Shown: positions 40,325-49,450, numbered from the stretch's first letter. The stretch is 64,000 nucleotides of DNA from Achromobacter sp. UMC46 (GCF_014170335.1 NZ_LZZS01000026.1:245177-309176), one strand, 5' to 3'. Numbers and translations: made by a program. The notes: a model not told the origin generated them from the sequence alone.

Positions 40325-41191
40325 TCAGGAAGGCCGCAAGGCTTCCGCCGCCATCCCCAGCCCGTTGAAACCGGTGGACACGGACGGCTCGTAACCCAAG
40401 GCTTCGGAGATGCTGGCTGCGGTGTCGACCAGGGCCTTGATCCAGTCGTCCTGCAGGCGTTCGGCCGGCGCCGAGATCGATAAGCCCGCCACCAGCTTGC
40501 CGGTGTCGTCGAAAATGCCTGCGGCGATGCATCGCACGCCCAATTCCAGTTCTTCGTTGTCGCGGGCGTAGCCGTGGCGGCGCACCAGGGCCAGTTCGCG
40601 TTCCAGGCGGTCCAGGTCCGTCAGGCTGTTGCGCGTGTGGCCGGCCAGGCCGGTGCGCAACGCATAGGCCCGCACCTGGCGCGTATCGCCGGTGGACAGG
40701 AACAGCTTTCCGGTGGAGGTCAGGTGCAAAGGCGCACGGCCGCCGATGGCGCGTACCACCTGCATGCCCGAGCGTTCGCTCCAGGCACGGTCGATGTAGA
40801 CGATCTCGTCGCCCTGCTGGACAGACAGGTTGATCGTCTGCCCGGTCAGCTTGTGCAGCGAGCGCATGGCCGAAATCGCCGCCTCGCGCACGTTCAGGCG
40901 CCCCTTCACCAGCGAACCCAGTTCCAGCAGGCGCATGCCCAGCTGATACAGGCCGTTGTCCACGCGCTCGACGTAGCGGCCTACGACCAGGTCGTTCAGG
41001 ATGCGGTGCGCGGTGGAGGCATGCAGGCCGGTGGTCGCGGACAATTCCTTGAGCGTCACCGGGTCTTGCTGGGCGGCCAGGGCGTCCAGCAGGCGCATGG
41101 CGCGCTCGATCACCTGGATGGCGATGGGATGGGCGGAAGCGCCTTCGGTTTCGGCGTCCAGGGGATTGCGGGGGGGCGAAAGACGGGGCAT
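40325..41191 (-). CDS. IclR family transcriptional regulator
   Basis: A 288-residue regulator. The HTH has VIERAMRLLDALAAQQDPVTLKELSATTGLHASTAHRIL near residues 25-65. The effector domain contains LHKLTGQTINLSVQQGDEIVYIDRA and APLHLTSTGKLFLS, and the C-terminal RDNEELELGVRCIAAGIFD is the usual IclR signature. Its target is unknown; the convergent Bug gene is a positional candidate. It starts at MPRLSPPRNPL, since the longer frame overlaps a terminator. Confidence 0.92.
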   Translation of the reverse strand: MPRLSPPRNPLDAETEGASAHPIAIQVIERAMRLLDALAAQQDPVTLKELSATTGLHASTAHRILNDLVVGRYVERVDNGLYQLGMRLLELGSLVKGRLNVREAAISAMRSLHKLTGQTINLSVQQGDEIVYIDRAWSERSGMQVVRAIGGRAPLHLTSTGKLFLSTGDTRQVRAYALRTGLAGHTRNSLTDLDRLERELALVRRHGYARDNEELELGVRCIAAGIFDDTGKLVAGLSISAPAERLQDDWIKALVDTAASISEALGYEPSVSTGFNGLGMAAEALRPS

Positions 41192-41314
41192 AGGGGAAGG
41201 ATTGGGGCTAGTGCCGCGCCGCCGAAAAAAACCGGCCTTGCGGCAACGCAGCAAACAGTTCTTTCCCGTATTGTGAAATTTACCGCGCCATTTGGCAATC
41301 GGTTTTTCAGTAAT

Positions 41315-41335
41315 AAACGGGGTGCGCCCCCGTTT
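41315..41335 (-). terminator. Weak terminator after the molybdopterin-domain gene
   Basis: AAACGGGG/CCCCGTTT stem with a short loop, followed by TATTAC on the minus strand. The T-tract is poor, so read-through into the IclR gene is possible. Confidence 0.45.
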
Positions 41336-41348
41336 ACGCCAGTCAAGC

Positions 41349-42164
41349 TCAGTGGGCGGGCGGTGGCGCCAGCTTTCCGCCAAGGCGCAGCACTTCAGCC
41401 CGCAAAAACGCCAACGCCTCTGCGGCGGCGGCGGGTTCGCCCTTGACGCCCAGTTCGATGTGCGGCGTGCCGCCCGCTTCACCGACGCTCGGCAGGCTGA
41501 ACGCCCGCACGTCCGGCCAGCGCGTTTCGACGCTGACCATGGCCGGCGTGATGCGCGATTCGGGCATGCTGAACACCAGGAAGGAATGCTCGACATGGGC
41601 GCGCACATGTTGCAGCGCACGATAACGGGTGTCCAGCGTCCATTCCAGCATCGGCCAGGCCATGACCGGGAAGCCCGGCACGAACGTGTGGTCGTGGATG
41701 AAGAAGCCCGGGATGCGGTTATACGGGTTCGGGACGATCTCGCAGCCTTGCGGGAACATGCCCATCTGCAGGCGCTGCTGGTTCTCGGGCGCGCTCATGT
41801 CGGCGGTGCCCTGCCCCTTGGCCGCCATTTCGGCGGTGCGCAGGGCGATCGCTTCTTCGGCTTCGGGGTGCAAGGCCAGCGGCAGGCCCAGCGCCGCGGC
41901 GGCGGCCTGGCGGGTGTGGTCGTCGGGCGTGCCGCCGATGCCGCCGCAAGAGAGCACCACGTCGCCGGTAGCAAAGCTGCGCCGATAGGCGGCGGCCAGC
42001 CTGTCGCGGTCGTCGGGCAGCACTTCGGCCCAGCTCAATTGCATGCCGCGCGCGCTGAGAAGCTCGACGACCTTGGAGAAATGCTTGTCCTGACGGCGGC
42101 CCGAGAGGATTTCATCCCCGACGATGATGAGGCCAATGCGGCGGGCGGCGGATTCTGCGGCCAT
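41349..42164 (-). CDS. Molybdopterin-binding domain protein (MoaB/CinA-N type)
   Basis: A 271-residue protein with the MoCF-biosynthesis fold: RIGLIIVGDEILSGRRQDKHF, WAEVLPDDRDRLAAAY and VVLSCGGIGGTPDDHTRQA match the CinA N-terminal domain. The C-terminal nicotinamide-deamidase part of full CinA is missing, so pyrophosphatase or molybdopterin-related activity is possible but unproved. I chose the ATG at 42164 (GGA seven bases upstream) over an in-frame TTG four codons earlier. Follows the EI24 gene by 33 bp. Confidence 0.85.
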   Translation of the reverse strand: MAAESAARRIGLIIVGDEILSGRRQDKHFSKVVELLSARGMQLSWAEVLPDDRDRLAAAYRRSFATGDVVLSCGGIGGTPDDHTRQAAAAALGLPLALHPEAEEAIALRTAEMAAKGQGTADMSAPENQQRLQMGMFPQGCEIVPNPYNRIPGFFIHDHTFVPGFPVMAWPMLEWTLDTRYRALQHVRAHVEHSFLVFSMPESRITPAMVSVETRWPDVRAFSLPSVGEAGGTPHIELGVKGEPAAAAEALAFLRAEVLRLGGKLAPPPAH

Positions 42165-42197
42165 GTCCGATTCCAAAGGGTAAGGGGAAGACGCCGA

Positions 42198-43007
42198 TCA
42201 GACGTCGATGACGCGGTCCTCGCGCAAGCGCTTCAGCGCTTCCAGTCCGTAATGCGCGTAGACCAGCGCCGAGAACACCGGCAGGATAATCCACGCTGGC
42301 GGCAACAGGTTCAACAGCGAGCAGATCAGGCCGATGGTCCAGAAGCCGCCGTTGTTGCGTTCAAGGATCAGCTTGCGTTCTTCCGGGCTGGCGTGCTCGA
42401 CGATGGCGTCCACGCGCATCATGCGCGAGAACGCGAACGCCCACCAGAAGATCGACAGCACGATGGCCATCGGCGGCACCAGCCACAGCGGCAGCGTCAA
42501 CAGCCAGCCGGCGGCAAACGCCGCGGACACCCAGACGGCGTTCCAGACGCTGACCGCGGTGGCGTTCTTGCCCTGCCGCGCGACACTGGCGTATTCGCGC
42601 TGCCCGACGTGGCGCAGCACCAGCGGCATCACGAAGACCGCCGCGATCGCCAGACCCAGGATGCCCGATACCGGCAGCAGGATGGCCACCGCGACGATGG
42701 GCACCAGGTAGATCTTGAGGGAGAACAGCCCCATCGCCAGCATCCAGTCTTCGGCGCGGTTCACGAAGTCCCAGCGCGCCGCCTCGGCGGCCAGCCACTC
42801 GTTCAGCGGCGTCCAGAACAGGTACAACAGCAGGAAGGCGCCGACCAGCGCGATCAGGAACGGCAGCAGCACCGCGAACAGCATGGTCGGATGGCATTGG
42901 GAAACGAGCGCGCGCTTGAACGCCTGGCCCACGCTGACGGCGCCGGCTCCTGCGGTGGACAGGCGGCCGTTGGCGGGAGGAGGGGAATCAGTGCGCAATG
43001 CGGTCAT
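42198..43007 (-). CDS. EI24 domain inner-membrane protein
   Basis: A 269-residue protein with about six hydrophobic helices (TMLFAVLLPFLIALVGAFL; KIYLVPIVAVAILLPVSG; LGLAIAAVFVMPLVLRHVG; AAFAAGWLLTLPLWLVPP; the C-terminal LLNLLPPAWIILPVFSAL). It belongs to the EI24/CysZ-like family; CysZ transports sulfate, but specificity here is unknown. The end LEALKRLREDRVIDV is typical. Divergent from a small thioredoxin gene 63 bp away. Confidence 0.85.
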   Translation of the reverse strand: MTALRTDSPPPANGRLSTAGAGAVSVGQAFKRALVSQCHPTMLFAVLLPFLIALVGAFLLLYLFWTPLNEWLAAEAARWDFVNRAEDWMLAMGLFSLKIYLVPIVAVAILLPVSGILGLAIAAVFVMPLVLRHVGQREYASVARQGKNATAVSVWNAVWVSAAFAAGWLLTLPLWLVPPMAIVLSIFWWAFAFSRMMRVDAIVEHASPEERKLILERNNGGFWTIGLICSLLNLLPPAWIILPVFSALVYAHYGLEALKRLREDRVIDV

Positions 43008-43070
43008 GGGAGCGGAAAAAAGCGGTGGACATCCCGGGTATGATAGTCAAACACGCCTTCATCTGCTGAC

Positions 43071-43454
43071 ATGTCTCTACTTGTACCCGGCTCCGACCTG
43101 ACCGCCCTGCGCGAGCGGCTGGGCGCAACCCCCGATACCTGGCTGGTGGCCTGCTTCTGCGCGGCCTGGTGCGACACCTGCGAGCAATACAGGCCCAAGC
43201 TGCAGGCGCTGGCCGACACGCTGCCGCAGCACGTCTTCGCCTGGATCGACATCGAAGACCACGCCGAACTTCTGGGCGATGAAGACGTCGAGAACTTCCC
43301 GACCCTGCTGGTGCAGATCGGTCCCCGCGTGGTGTTCTACGGCCCCATGCTGCCGCATATCGGGCACCTGGAACGGCTGCTGGAAAGTGTGGACGAAAAC
43401 AGCCCGGCGATTGCCACGGAGCTGCCGGATCTGCCAAAGTTGCTGGCCGCCTGA
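43071..43454 (+). CDS. Thioredoxin-fold protein with CDTC motif
   Basis: A 127-residue cytosolic thioredoxin-like protein. The redox site is WCDTC in FCAAWCDTCEQY (about residues 28-39), and NFPTLLVQIG holds the cis-proline. The rest of the fold is preserved, so a disulfide reductase role is likely; the Asp-Thr pair between the cysteines is unusual. Monocistronic, followed by a strong bidirectional terminator. Confidence 0.88.
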   Translation: MSLLVPGSDLTALRERLGATPDTWLVACFCAAWCDTCEQYRPKLQALADTLPQHVFAWIDIEDHAELLGDEDVENFPTLLVQIGPRVVFYGPMLPHIGHLERLLESVDENSPAIATELPDLPKLLAA

Positions 43455-43475
43455 ACCCCGCCACGCTTCCAACGT

Positions 43476-43517
43476 GAAAAAACCCGCAAGGCCTTTCGGC
43501 GTTGCGGGTTTTTTCAT
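43476..43517. terminator. Bidirectional terminator between thioredoxin and DEAD-box genes
   Basis: TGAAAAAACCCGCAA pairs with TTGCGGGTTTTTTCA; A- and T-runs on both sides serve the convergent genes. Confidence 0.9.
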
Positions 43518-43536
43518 GCTGACGCGCTTGAAGGCA

Positions 43537-45039
43537 TCAGTTCTTGCGCGAACCGCCCAGCAGCACCGCCACTTGGCGCTTGGGCGCCGAAGACGTATTG
43601 CTGTTGTTGTTGTTGGGGGCGGCTTCTTCAGCCGTCGGTGCGGTCGACGAAGGCTCGTACGGCTTCAGGAAGAAGTCGTCGACCGGCTGGCGCGAGCCGC
43701 CGGAGGTGTAGCCCGAGCGGCGGTCAGACGACCGGCCGCGTTCACGGTCACCGCGGTCACCACGGTCGCCGCGGCTGTCGCGGCCGGCCTCGCGGCCTTC
43801 GCGCGAAGAACCGCTGCGCTCGTCGCTGCGGCGGTGGCTGCGCGCCACGGCATCAGCCGGCAAGTCGAGCGTGCCGCGCGGCACTTCTCGCTTGATCAGC
43901 TTTTCGATGTCGAGCAGGAAACGCTCTTCGTCGGCCGTGAACAGCGCGATGGCTTCGCCCGACGCGCCCGCGCGGCCGGTACGGCCGATGCGGTGCACAT
44001 AGTCTTCGGCGTTGTAGGGCAGGTCGTAGTTGATGACGCAAGGCACGCCGGCCACGTCCAGGCCGCGGGCGGCCACGTCGGTGGCCACCAGCACTTCGAG
44101 TTCGCCGGCCTTGAAGGCTTCCAGCGCCTTCATGCGGTCGGCCTGCGTCTTGTCGCCGTGGATCGATTCGGCTTTGACGCCGTCGCGTTCCAATTCGCGA
44201 GCCAGGCGCGCCGTGCCGATCTTGGTGTTCGAGAACACGATGACCTGCTTCAGGCCGCGCGACTTCACCAGATGCACGACGGCGGCGCGCTTCGCGTCGC
44301 TCGGCATCTTGTAGGCGATCTGCGTGATCGTCGTGGCCGTGGCGTTGCGCGCCGCGACTTCGATTTCAACGGGATGATTCAGGTACGAACGGCCCAGCTT
44401 GCGGATTTCGTTGCTGAACGTGGCCGAAAACAGCAGGCCCTGACGCTGCGTGGGCAGCAGGCGGATGATGCGTTCCAGATCGGGCAGGAAGCCCATGTCC
44501 AGCATGCGGTCCGCTTCGTCCAGCACCAGGATGCCGACCTGGCTCAGGTTCACGTTCTTTTGTTCGACGTGGTCCAGCAAGCGGCCCGGGGTCGCCACCA
44601 GCACTTCGCAACCGCGGCGCAGCGCTTCTTTTTGCGGACCGATATCCACGCCGCCGAACACCACGGCCGAACGCAGCGGCGTCTGCTTGCTGTAGCGCTT
44701 GACGCTTTCGTACACCTGGTCGGCCAGCTCACGCGTGGGCGTGAGGATCAGCGCACGCACCGGATGGCGCGCAGGCGACGCGCTGGTGTTGGCCAGCGGC
44801 ATCAGCCGGTGCAGGATGGGCAGCGTGAACGCGGCCGTCTTGCCGGTCCCTGTCTGGGCCGCGCCCATGACATCGCGCCCTTCCACCACGACGGGGATGG
44901 CCTGGGCCTGGATGGGCGTGGGGATGGTGTAGCCGGTTTCGGCGATGGACTGCAGCAACAGGGGATGCAGCCCGAAATCGGCGAACGTCGGCGCGGGCGC
45001 GTCAGCGGGGGGTGCTACGGATTGAGTGGATTCAGTCAT
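43537..45039 (-). CDS. rhlE: DEAD-box RNA helicase, RhlE-like
   Basis: A 500-residue ATP-dependent RNA helicase. Motifs: Q motif FADFGLHPLLLQSI, motif I AQTGTGKT, Ia PTRELADQV, II LVLDEADRMLDMGF, III SATF, V ATDVAARGLDV and VI HRIGRTGRAG. The C-terminal tail is low-complexity: an Arg/Gly/Asp/Ser stretch (DSRGDRGDRGDRERG) and an Asn/Ser run, typical for RNA-binding and possible phase separation. The start MTESTQSVAPP is the ATG after a non-family leader. The upstream 320 bp is a long 5' region. Confidence 0.95.
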   Translation of the reverse strand: MTESTQSVAPPADAPAPTFADFGLHPLLLQSIAETGYTIPTPIQAQAIPVVVEGRDVMGAAQTGTGKTAAFTLPILHRLMPLANTSASPARHPVRALILTPTRELADQVYESVKRYSKQTPLRSAVVFGGVDIGPQKEALRRGCEVLVATPGRLLDHVEQKNVNLSQVGILVLDEADRMLDMGFLPDLERIIRLLPTQRQGLLFSATFSNEIRKLGRSYLNHPVEIEVAARNATATTITQIAYKMPSDAKRAAVVHLVKSRGLKQVIVFSNTKIGTARLARELERDGVKAESIHGDKTQADRMKALEAFKAGELEVLVATDVAARGLDVAGVPCVINYDLPYNAEDYVHRIGRTGRAGASGEAIALFTADEERFLLDIEKLIKREVPRGTLDLPADAVARSHRRSDERSGSSREGREAGRDSRGDRGDRGDRERGRSSDRRSGYTSGGSRQPVDDFFLKPYEPSSTAPTAEEAAPNNNNSNTSSAPKRQVAVLLGGSRKN

Positions 45040-45360
45040 CAGGGTTTGGCAGATACCGGGACCAGTGAAAAAGAACAAAACGAGAGTGCTACATGCACTG
45101 CACTACATATGCATCGGGGCAATCCGAATACGCGAGGCCGCAACGCAACGGCACGCTTGTGCCGCAAAGCGCTTTCGGCTTCGCGGACAATCGGCACCCT
45201 GCCTTGCTGGCCAGTCGGCGCATTCTGGATTCGATACTTATGAGGGCAGTACCAGGCCCGGATTGCTGTGGATAACTTAATTTTAACGCAGCCGCCTTAC
45301 CACACGCTCAAACAGCGTGTATGTCCATCAGATGGACTATTTGTGACCAAAATTGGCACA
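45040..45360. other. Upstream region of the helicase gene
   Basis: A 321-bp gene-free stretch. It contains an AT-rich patch with a perfect DnaA-box 9-mer TTATCCACA (minus strand, 45267-45275) and two adjacent inverted repeats, CACGCT-N5-AGCGTG (45303-45319) and GTCCAT-N3-ATGGAC (45323-45337). These are the first structures after azlD on the minus strand and may end its transcript, but no T-tracts follow. Long leaders in front of helicase genes are often cold-responsive; this is inference. Confidence 0.55.
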
Positions 45361-45696
45361 TCAGCCCGCCAACCAGCGCAGGCCCCACAGCACCAGCATG
45401 CCGACGATGATCACCAGCACGGCGCTGCGGGTGCGCAGGAACACCAGGACGGCGACCACGCCGGCCACCAGCTTGTAGTCGAACACCGGACCCAGGCCCG
45501 CCTTCCAGGGCAGCAGATCCGGCACCACGATGGCCGTCAGCGCAGCCGCGGGCGCGTAGCGCAGCGCGCGCCGTACGCCGTCCGGCAGGGGAATGTAGTC
45601 ACCGAACAGCATGAAGCCGGCGCGCGTCAGCACGCTGCACAGGGCCAGCAGCAGGATGGCGGAATAGACGTAGAGCTCGGAAGGCCAGAGGGTCAT
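45361..45696 (-). CDS. azlD: AzlD-type branched-chain amino acid exporter subunit
   Basis: A 111-residue protein with four TM helices (YVYSAILLLALCSVLTRAG; YAPAAALTAIVVPDLLPW; KLVAGVVAVLVFLRT; VLVIIVGMLVLWGLRWL). Its ATG overlaps the azlC stop codon in ATGA, which is classic coupling. With AzlC it forms a LIV-E exporter for branched-chain amino acids. Confidence 0.88.
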   Translation of the reverse strand: MTLWPSELYVYSAILLLALCSVLTRAGFMLFGDYIPLPDGVRRALRYAPAAALTAIVVPDLLPWKAGLGPVFDYKLVAGVVAVLVFLRTRSAVLVIIVGMLVLWGLRWLAG

Positions 45697-46424
45697 GGTC
45701 GCGCCTTGAAGAAACGTTCCGCCCACATCCCGGCCACCACGCCGGCGATGACGGCCGCCGCCAGGCCCAGGCGCAGCGGCAGCACCTGGCCGACCCAGGC
45801 GACGACGCCGGCCGCCAGCATGGACACGAGCATCGGCTTGGAGCTGGCCAGCGGCACCGTAATCGCCAGCAGCGCCAGCACCGCGGCGAAATCCAGCGAC
45901 CAGTTCGTGGGCACCATCGCCCCCAGATAAATGCCGACGATCGACGACGACTGCCAGACCAGCCAGCCCGGCACGATCGTGCCCAGGAAGAACCACAGCT
46001 GCTCGCGCGTGCCGCGCTCGGCCGAATCGCCATAGCGCGGCATGAACAGCACAAAACCCATGTCGGTCGTGAAGTAGCCCAGTCCCAGCCGCTTGGGCCA
46101 GGACATGTGCCGGAAATAGGGATGGAGCGCGGCGCCGAAGATGATGAAACGCAGGTTCACGACGCAGCCGGCGGCGAAAATCAGCCATAGCGGCGCACCC
46201 GTGGCGATCAGCGGCAGCGACGTCAATTGGGCGGACCCTGCGTAAAGCAGCAGGGTCATGGCCAGCGCCATGGTCTCGGTCAGGCCGGACTTGACCATGG
46301 CCACGCCGGTCACGAGCCCCCACGTCGCCGTCGCGATGAGGGCCGGCACGATGGCATGGATGCCGGCGCGGAATGCGGCCAGGCGTTCCTGGCGGATTTC
46401 GGGAAGCGCGGATTCAGAGGACAA
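45693..46424 (-). CDS. azlC: AzlC family branched-chain amino acid exporter subunit
   Basis: A 243-residue membrane protein of the LIV-E family, about seven TM helices. It begins FRAGIHAIVPALIATATWG, followed by GLTETMALAMTLLLYAGSAQ (the characteristic AGSAQ) and VNLRFIIFGAALHPYFRH. I favour the TTG start at 46424 with AGGGG seven bases upstream; a GTG start at 46496 would extend it by 24 residues. Divergent from ilvE, a biologically coherent pair (BCAA synthesis and export). Confidence 0.85.
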   Translation of the reverse strand: MSSESALPEIRQERLAAFRAGIHAIVPALIATATWGLVTGVAMVKSGLTETMALAMTLLLYAGSAQLTSLPLIATGAPLWLIFAAGCVVNLRFIIFGAALHPYFRHMSWPKRLGLGYFTTDMGFVLFMPRYGDSAERGTREQLWFFLGTIVPGWLVWQSSSIVGIYLGAMVPTNWSLDFAAVLALLAITVPLASSKPMLVSMLAAGVVAWVGQVLPLRLGLAAAVIAGVVAGMWAERFFKARP

Positions 46425-46618
46425 CTGCTGACCCCTGGCGATTCGGACAGGACGACATGGGAACTCTATCGGGTTGCGCGGGCCGAATGGCACCACGCTG
46501 GTGCGCGGACAGGGCGGTATTGTAACCTCGCCGCTTGATACAATAAGCGCCTTGAGTTTCTTGGCCGCCTGGAGCCTGACGCGCTGCGCCGGGCTTGGCG
46601 CTTTGTGTGGAGAAGACC

Positions 46619-47539
46619 ATGTCGATGGCTGACCGCGACGGTTTCATCTGGTATGACGGCAAGCTCGTCCCATGGCGAGACGCGACGACGCACGTCCTGA
46701 CGCATTCCCTGCACTACGGTCTGTCTGTCTTCGAAGGCGTGCGCGCCTACAAGTCCGAGATCGGCACCGCCATTTTCCGCCTGGAAGACCACACCAATCG
46801 CCTGTTCAATTCGGCGCACATCTACCAGATCCCCATGCCGTTCGATCGCGACACGATCAACGAGGCGCAACGGCTGGTCGTGCGCGAAAACCAGCTGGAA
46901 TCCGGCTACCTGCGCCCGCTGGTGTTCTACGGCCCGGAAAAGATGGGCGTGTCGCCCAAGGGCGCCCGCGTCCACGTGGCCATCGCCGCCTGGCCCTGGG
47001 GCGCCTACCTGGGCGAAGACGCCCTGTCCCAGGGCATCCGCGTCAAGGTGTCGTCGTTCGCCCGCCAGCACGTGAACGTCACGATGCCGCGCGCGAAAGT
47101 CGCCACCACCTACGCCAATTCCATCCTGGCCAACACCGAAGCCCTGCAAGACGGCTACGACGAGGCCCTGCTGCTGGACACCGACGGCTTCGTGGCCGAG
47201 GGGTCCGGCGAAAACCTGTTCATCGTCAAGGACGGCGTGCTCTGCGAACCCGAGATCGCGTCCGCCCTGACCGGCATCACGCGCTCGACCATCCATGCGC
47301 TGGCGGCCGACTTCGGCTTGCGAGTGGTCACCAAGCGCCTGACACGCGACGACGTCTACATCGCCGACGAGGCCTTCTTCACCGGCACCGCCGCGGAAGT
47401 CACGCCGATCCGAGAGGTCGACAACCGCCAGATCGGCGCCGGCCGTCGCGGCCCCGTTACCGAGAAGTTGCAGATTGCATTTTTTGACATGGTGCACGGC
47501 CGCATCCCGAAGTACCATCACTGGCTAAGTAAAGTCTGA
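46619..47539 (+). CDS. ilvE: Branched-chain amino acid aminotransferase
   Basis: A 306-residue class IV PLP aminotransferase that makes and degrades Val, Leu and Ile. Seen are VPWRDATTHVLTHSLHYGLSV, the PLP-lysine region in MPRAKVATTYANSI, and DGFVAEGSGENLFIVKDG and ALTGITRSTIHALA. The start ATG has GGAG six bases upstream. Followed by a long GC-rich hairpin (GCGGCCGTGC/GCACGGCCGC) at 47545-47568 without a T-run, and then a small zinc-finger gene. Confidence 0.96.
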   Translation: MSMADRDGFIWYDGKLVPWRDATTHVLTHSLHYGLSVFEGVRAYKSEIGTAIFRLEDHTNRLFNSAHIYQIPMPFDRDTINEAQRLVVRENQLESGYLRPLVFYGPEKMGVSPKGARVHVAIAAWPWGAYLGEDALSQGIRVKVSSFARQHVNVTMPRAKVATTYANSILANTEALQDGYDEALLLDTDGFVAEGSGENLFIVKDGVLCEPEIASALTGITRSTIHALAADFGLRVVTKRLTRDDVYIADEAFFTGTAAEVTPIREVDNRQIGAGRRGPVTEKLQIAFFDMVHGRIPKYHHWLSKV

Positions 47540-47615
47540 TTCGCGCGGCCGTGCCCCGGCACGGCCGCAACATTGCCCCAACCTGCCGTTTATCGGTTTT
47601 TTTTCAGGAATATCC

Positions 47616-47834
47616 ATGACCGCTGCTGCCCCGGCCGCCGTCCCCCACGCTCACGAAGTCATCGAGGTCGGCGCCGAAGACCTGCCCGTATTCTGTCCCG
47701 GCCCGAAGGCGCCCCTCTGGAGCATGCACCCCCGCGTGTTCCTGGACGTGGCCCGTTCCGGCTCTGCCAGCTGCGCCTATTGCGGCGCCGAGTACCGCCT
47801 GAAGGCCGGTACCGTGCTGCACGGCCACCACTAA
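47616..47834 (+). CDS. CHCC zinc-finger domain protein
   Basis: A 72-residue protein with the zf-CHCC domain also found as a Complex I accessory subunit (NDUFS6) and as a free bacterial protein. Metal ligands are Cys in VFCPGP, His in SMHPRV and the CAYC pair in SCAYCGAEYRL. It may help insert iron or zinc in respiratory complexes, but function is not proved. Downstream of ilvE by 76 bp. Confidence 0.88.
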   Translation: MTAAAPAAVPHAHEVIEVGAEDLPVFCPGPKAPLWSMHPRVFLDVARSGSASCAYCGAEYRLKAGTVLHGHH

Positions 47835-47867
47835 GCCCGCCGCACAACGCCTACCCGCCACGCAGCC

Positions 47868-48290
47868 ATGTTTGCCACCCCCGAAGAAGCCGAACACGCG
47901 TTCTACGAAGCCCTGGAACAGGGGGACGCCGTTCGCCTGATGCAGGTGTGGGCCGACGACGAAGAAGTCGTCTGCATCCACCCCGGCGGGCTGCGCATCG
48001 TCGGCCACTCGGCGGTGCACGAGTCCTGGCAGCAGGTGCTGGCAAATGGCCCGCTTCACGTCCGCCCGCTGCGCCCGCTGGTCATGCTGAGCATGATGTG
48101 CGCGGTGCATGTGCTGGTCGAGCAGGTGGCGGTGCGCACGCGGGAAGGCACGCAGTTCGCAAACTGCTACGCCACGAACATCTACCACAAGGGTCCCACC
48201 GGCTGGCGCATGGTCATGCACCATTCGTCGTCGGCGCCCACGGAAGCCGGGGTGCTCGATTTGCACGACGTACCCGACATGCTGCATTGA
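47868..48290 (+). CDS. SnoaL/DUF4440-like protein
   Basis: A 140-residue NTF2-like protein. Features are EEAEHAFYEALEQGDAVRLMQVWADDEEVVCIHPGGLRIVG at the N-terminus and NCYATNIYHKGPTGWRMVMHHSSSAP at the end, typical of DUF4440/SnoaL_3. It lacks a signal peptide. Likely a small ligand-binding or isomerase domain. Between the zinc-finger gene and a YheT hydrolase. Confidence 0.85.
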   Translation: MFATPEEAEHAFYEALEQGDAVRLMQVWADDEEVVCIHPGGLRIVGHSAVHESWQQVLANGPLHVRPLRPLVMLSMMCAVHVLVEQVAVRTREGTQFANCYATNIYHKGPTGWRMVMHHSSSAPTEAGVLDLHDVPDMLH

Positions 48291-48328
48291 ATCGGGTGGA
48301 TTTTTAGTTGGCCGCTGCTCGTCTAGAT

Positions 48329-49408
48329 ATGTCCCCCTGCCCCGTTCCCTCCTGGTTGCCCGGAGGCGATGCCCAGACGGTTTACGCGTCGGTATTCGCG
48401 CAATACCACCGGATCGCGTTCGTGCGCGACCGCGTAGAGACGCCGGACACCGATTTCGTGGACTTCGACTGGACCGGCCCTGGCCTGTTCCCGCACAAGG
48501 CCGCCGACGGCGCGCCCGTCAGCGGGCAAGGCCCGGTCGCCAATGGCAAGACCGCCGCGGCGCGCTGGATGACGGACGCCGATTGGAAGTCGTTGCCGCA
48601 AACCCCCGACACGCCCGCGCTGATCCTGTTCCACGGACTGGAAGGCGGCAGCAACAGCCGCTACGCCCAGTCTGTCGCGCATTATTTCCGCGCGCGCGGC
48701 TGGATCGTCGTGATCGCGCACTTCCGCGGCTGCTCGGGCGTGCCCAACCGGCTGGCGCGCGCCTATTATTCGGGCGATTCCGCTGAAGTGGGCTTCCTGC
48801 TGGAAACGGTGCGCAGCCGCATCCCGCACGCGCGCTGGCATGCCGTCGGGGTGTCGCTGGGCGGCAACGCCCTGCTCAAGTATCTGGGCGAACACCAGGA
48901 AGACACCGGCTGGCTCACTGCCGCCGCGGGGGTGTCCGTGCCGCTGGATCTGGTCGCCTGCGGCAAGACGCTATCCACCGGCGTGTTCAACCGGCGCGTC
49001 TATTCGGCCCATTTCCTGAAGACGCTCAAGCACAAGGTGCTGGAGAAGGCCCACCGCTTTCCCGGCTCCATCGATGTGATGCGCATCGCGCACGCGCACG
49101 ACCTGCGCGAATTCGACGACACCTACACCGCGCCGATGCATGGCTTCCGCAATGCCCTGGATTATTGGACGCGCGCGTCCAGCAAGCCCTGGCTGCCGAA
49201 GATCTCGGTGCCGACGCTGGTGCTCAACGCCCGCAACGACCCGTTCATCCCGGCGGCGTCGCTGCCCAAGCCCGAAGAGTGCGCGCCCGTCATCCTGCTG
49301 CACCAGCCCAGCGACGGCGGGCACGCCGGATTTCCCACGGGCGCCTTCCCGGCCCACCTGAACTGGTTGCCGCAGCGCCTGGGCCGATTCTTCGAAACCA
49401 GTCTGTAG
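48329..49408 (+). CDS. YheT-family alpha/beta hydrolase
   Basis: A 359-residue hydrolase. The N-terminal VPSWLPGGDAQTVYASVF is typical of the family. The nucleophile Ser is in GVSLGGNALLKYLGE, the acid in NARNDPFIP and the His in GGHAGFPTG. The substrate is unknown; related proteins act on esters or lipids. I prefer the ATG at MSPCPVPSWLPG; a TTG start 21 bp upstream is possible. Convergent with the M48 protease. Confidence 0.88.
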   Translation: MSPCPVPSWLPGGDAQTVYASVFAQYHRIAFVRDRVETPDTDFVDFDWTGPGLFPHKAADGAPVSGQGPVANGKTAAARWMTDADWKSLPQTPDTPALILFHGLEGGSNSRYAQSVAHYFRARGWIVVIAHFRGCSGVPNRLARAYYSGDSAEVGFLLETVRSRIPHARWHAVGVSLGGNALLKYLGEHQEDTGWLTAAAGVSVPLDLVACGKTLSTGVFNRRVYSAHFLKTLKHKVLEKAHRFPGSIDVMRIAHAHDLREFDDTYTAPMHGFRNALDYWTRASSKPWLPKISVPTLVLNARNDPFIPAASLPKPEECAPVILLHQPSDGGHAGFPTGAFPAHLNWLPQRLGRFFETSL

Positions 49409-49450
49409 GCCGTCCTCGGGGGCTCTGCCCCGGGATCCGGCGCCCGCGCT

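Noticed and set aside
46424..46496. Longer GTG start of azlC
   Set aside because: It adds 24 residues without membrane character and enters the ilvE control region; the TTG start has a good ribosome site.
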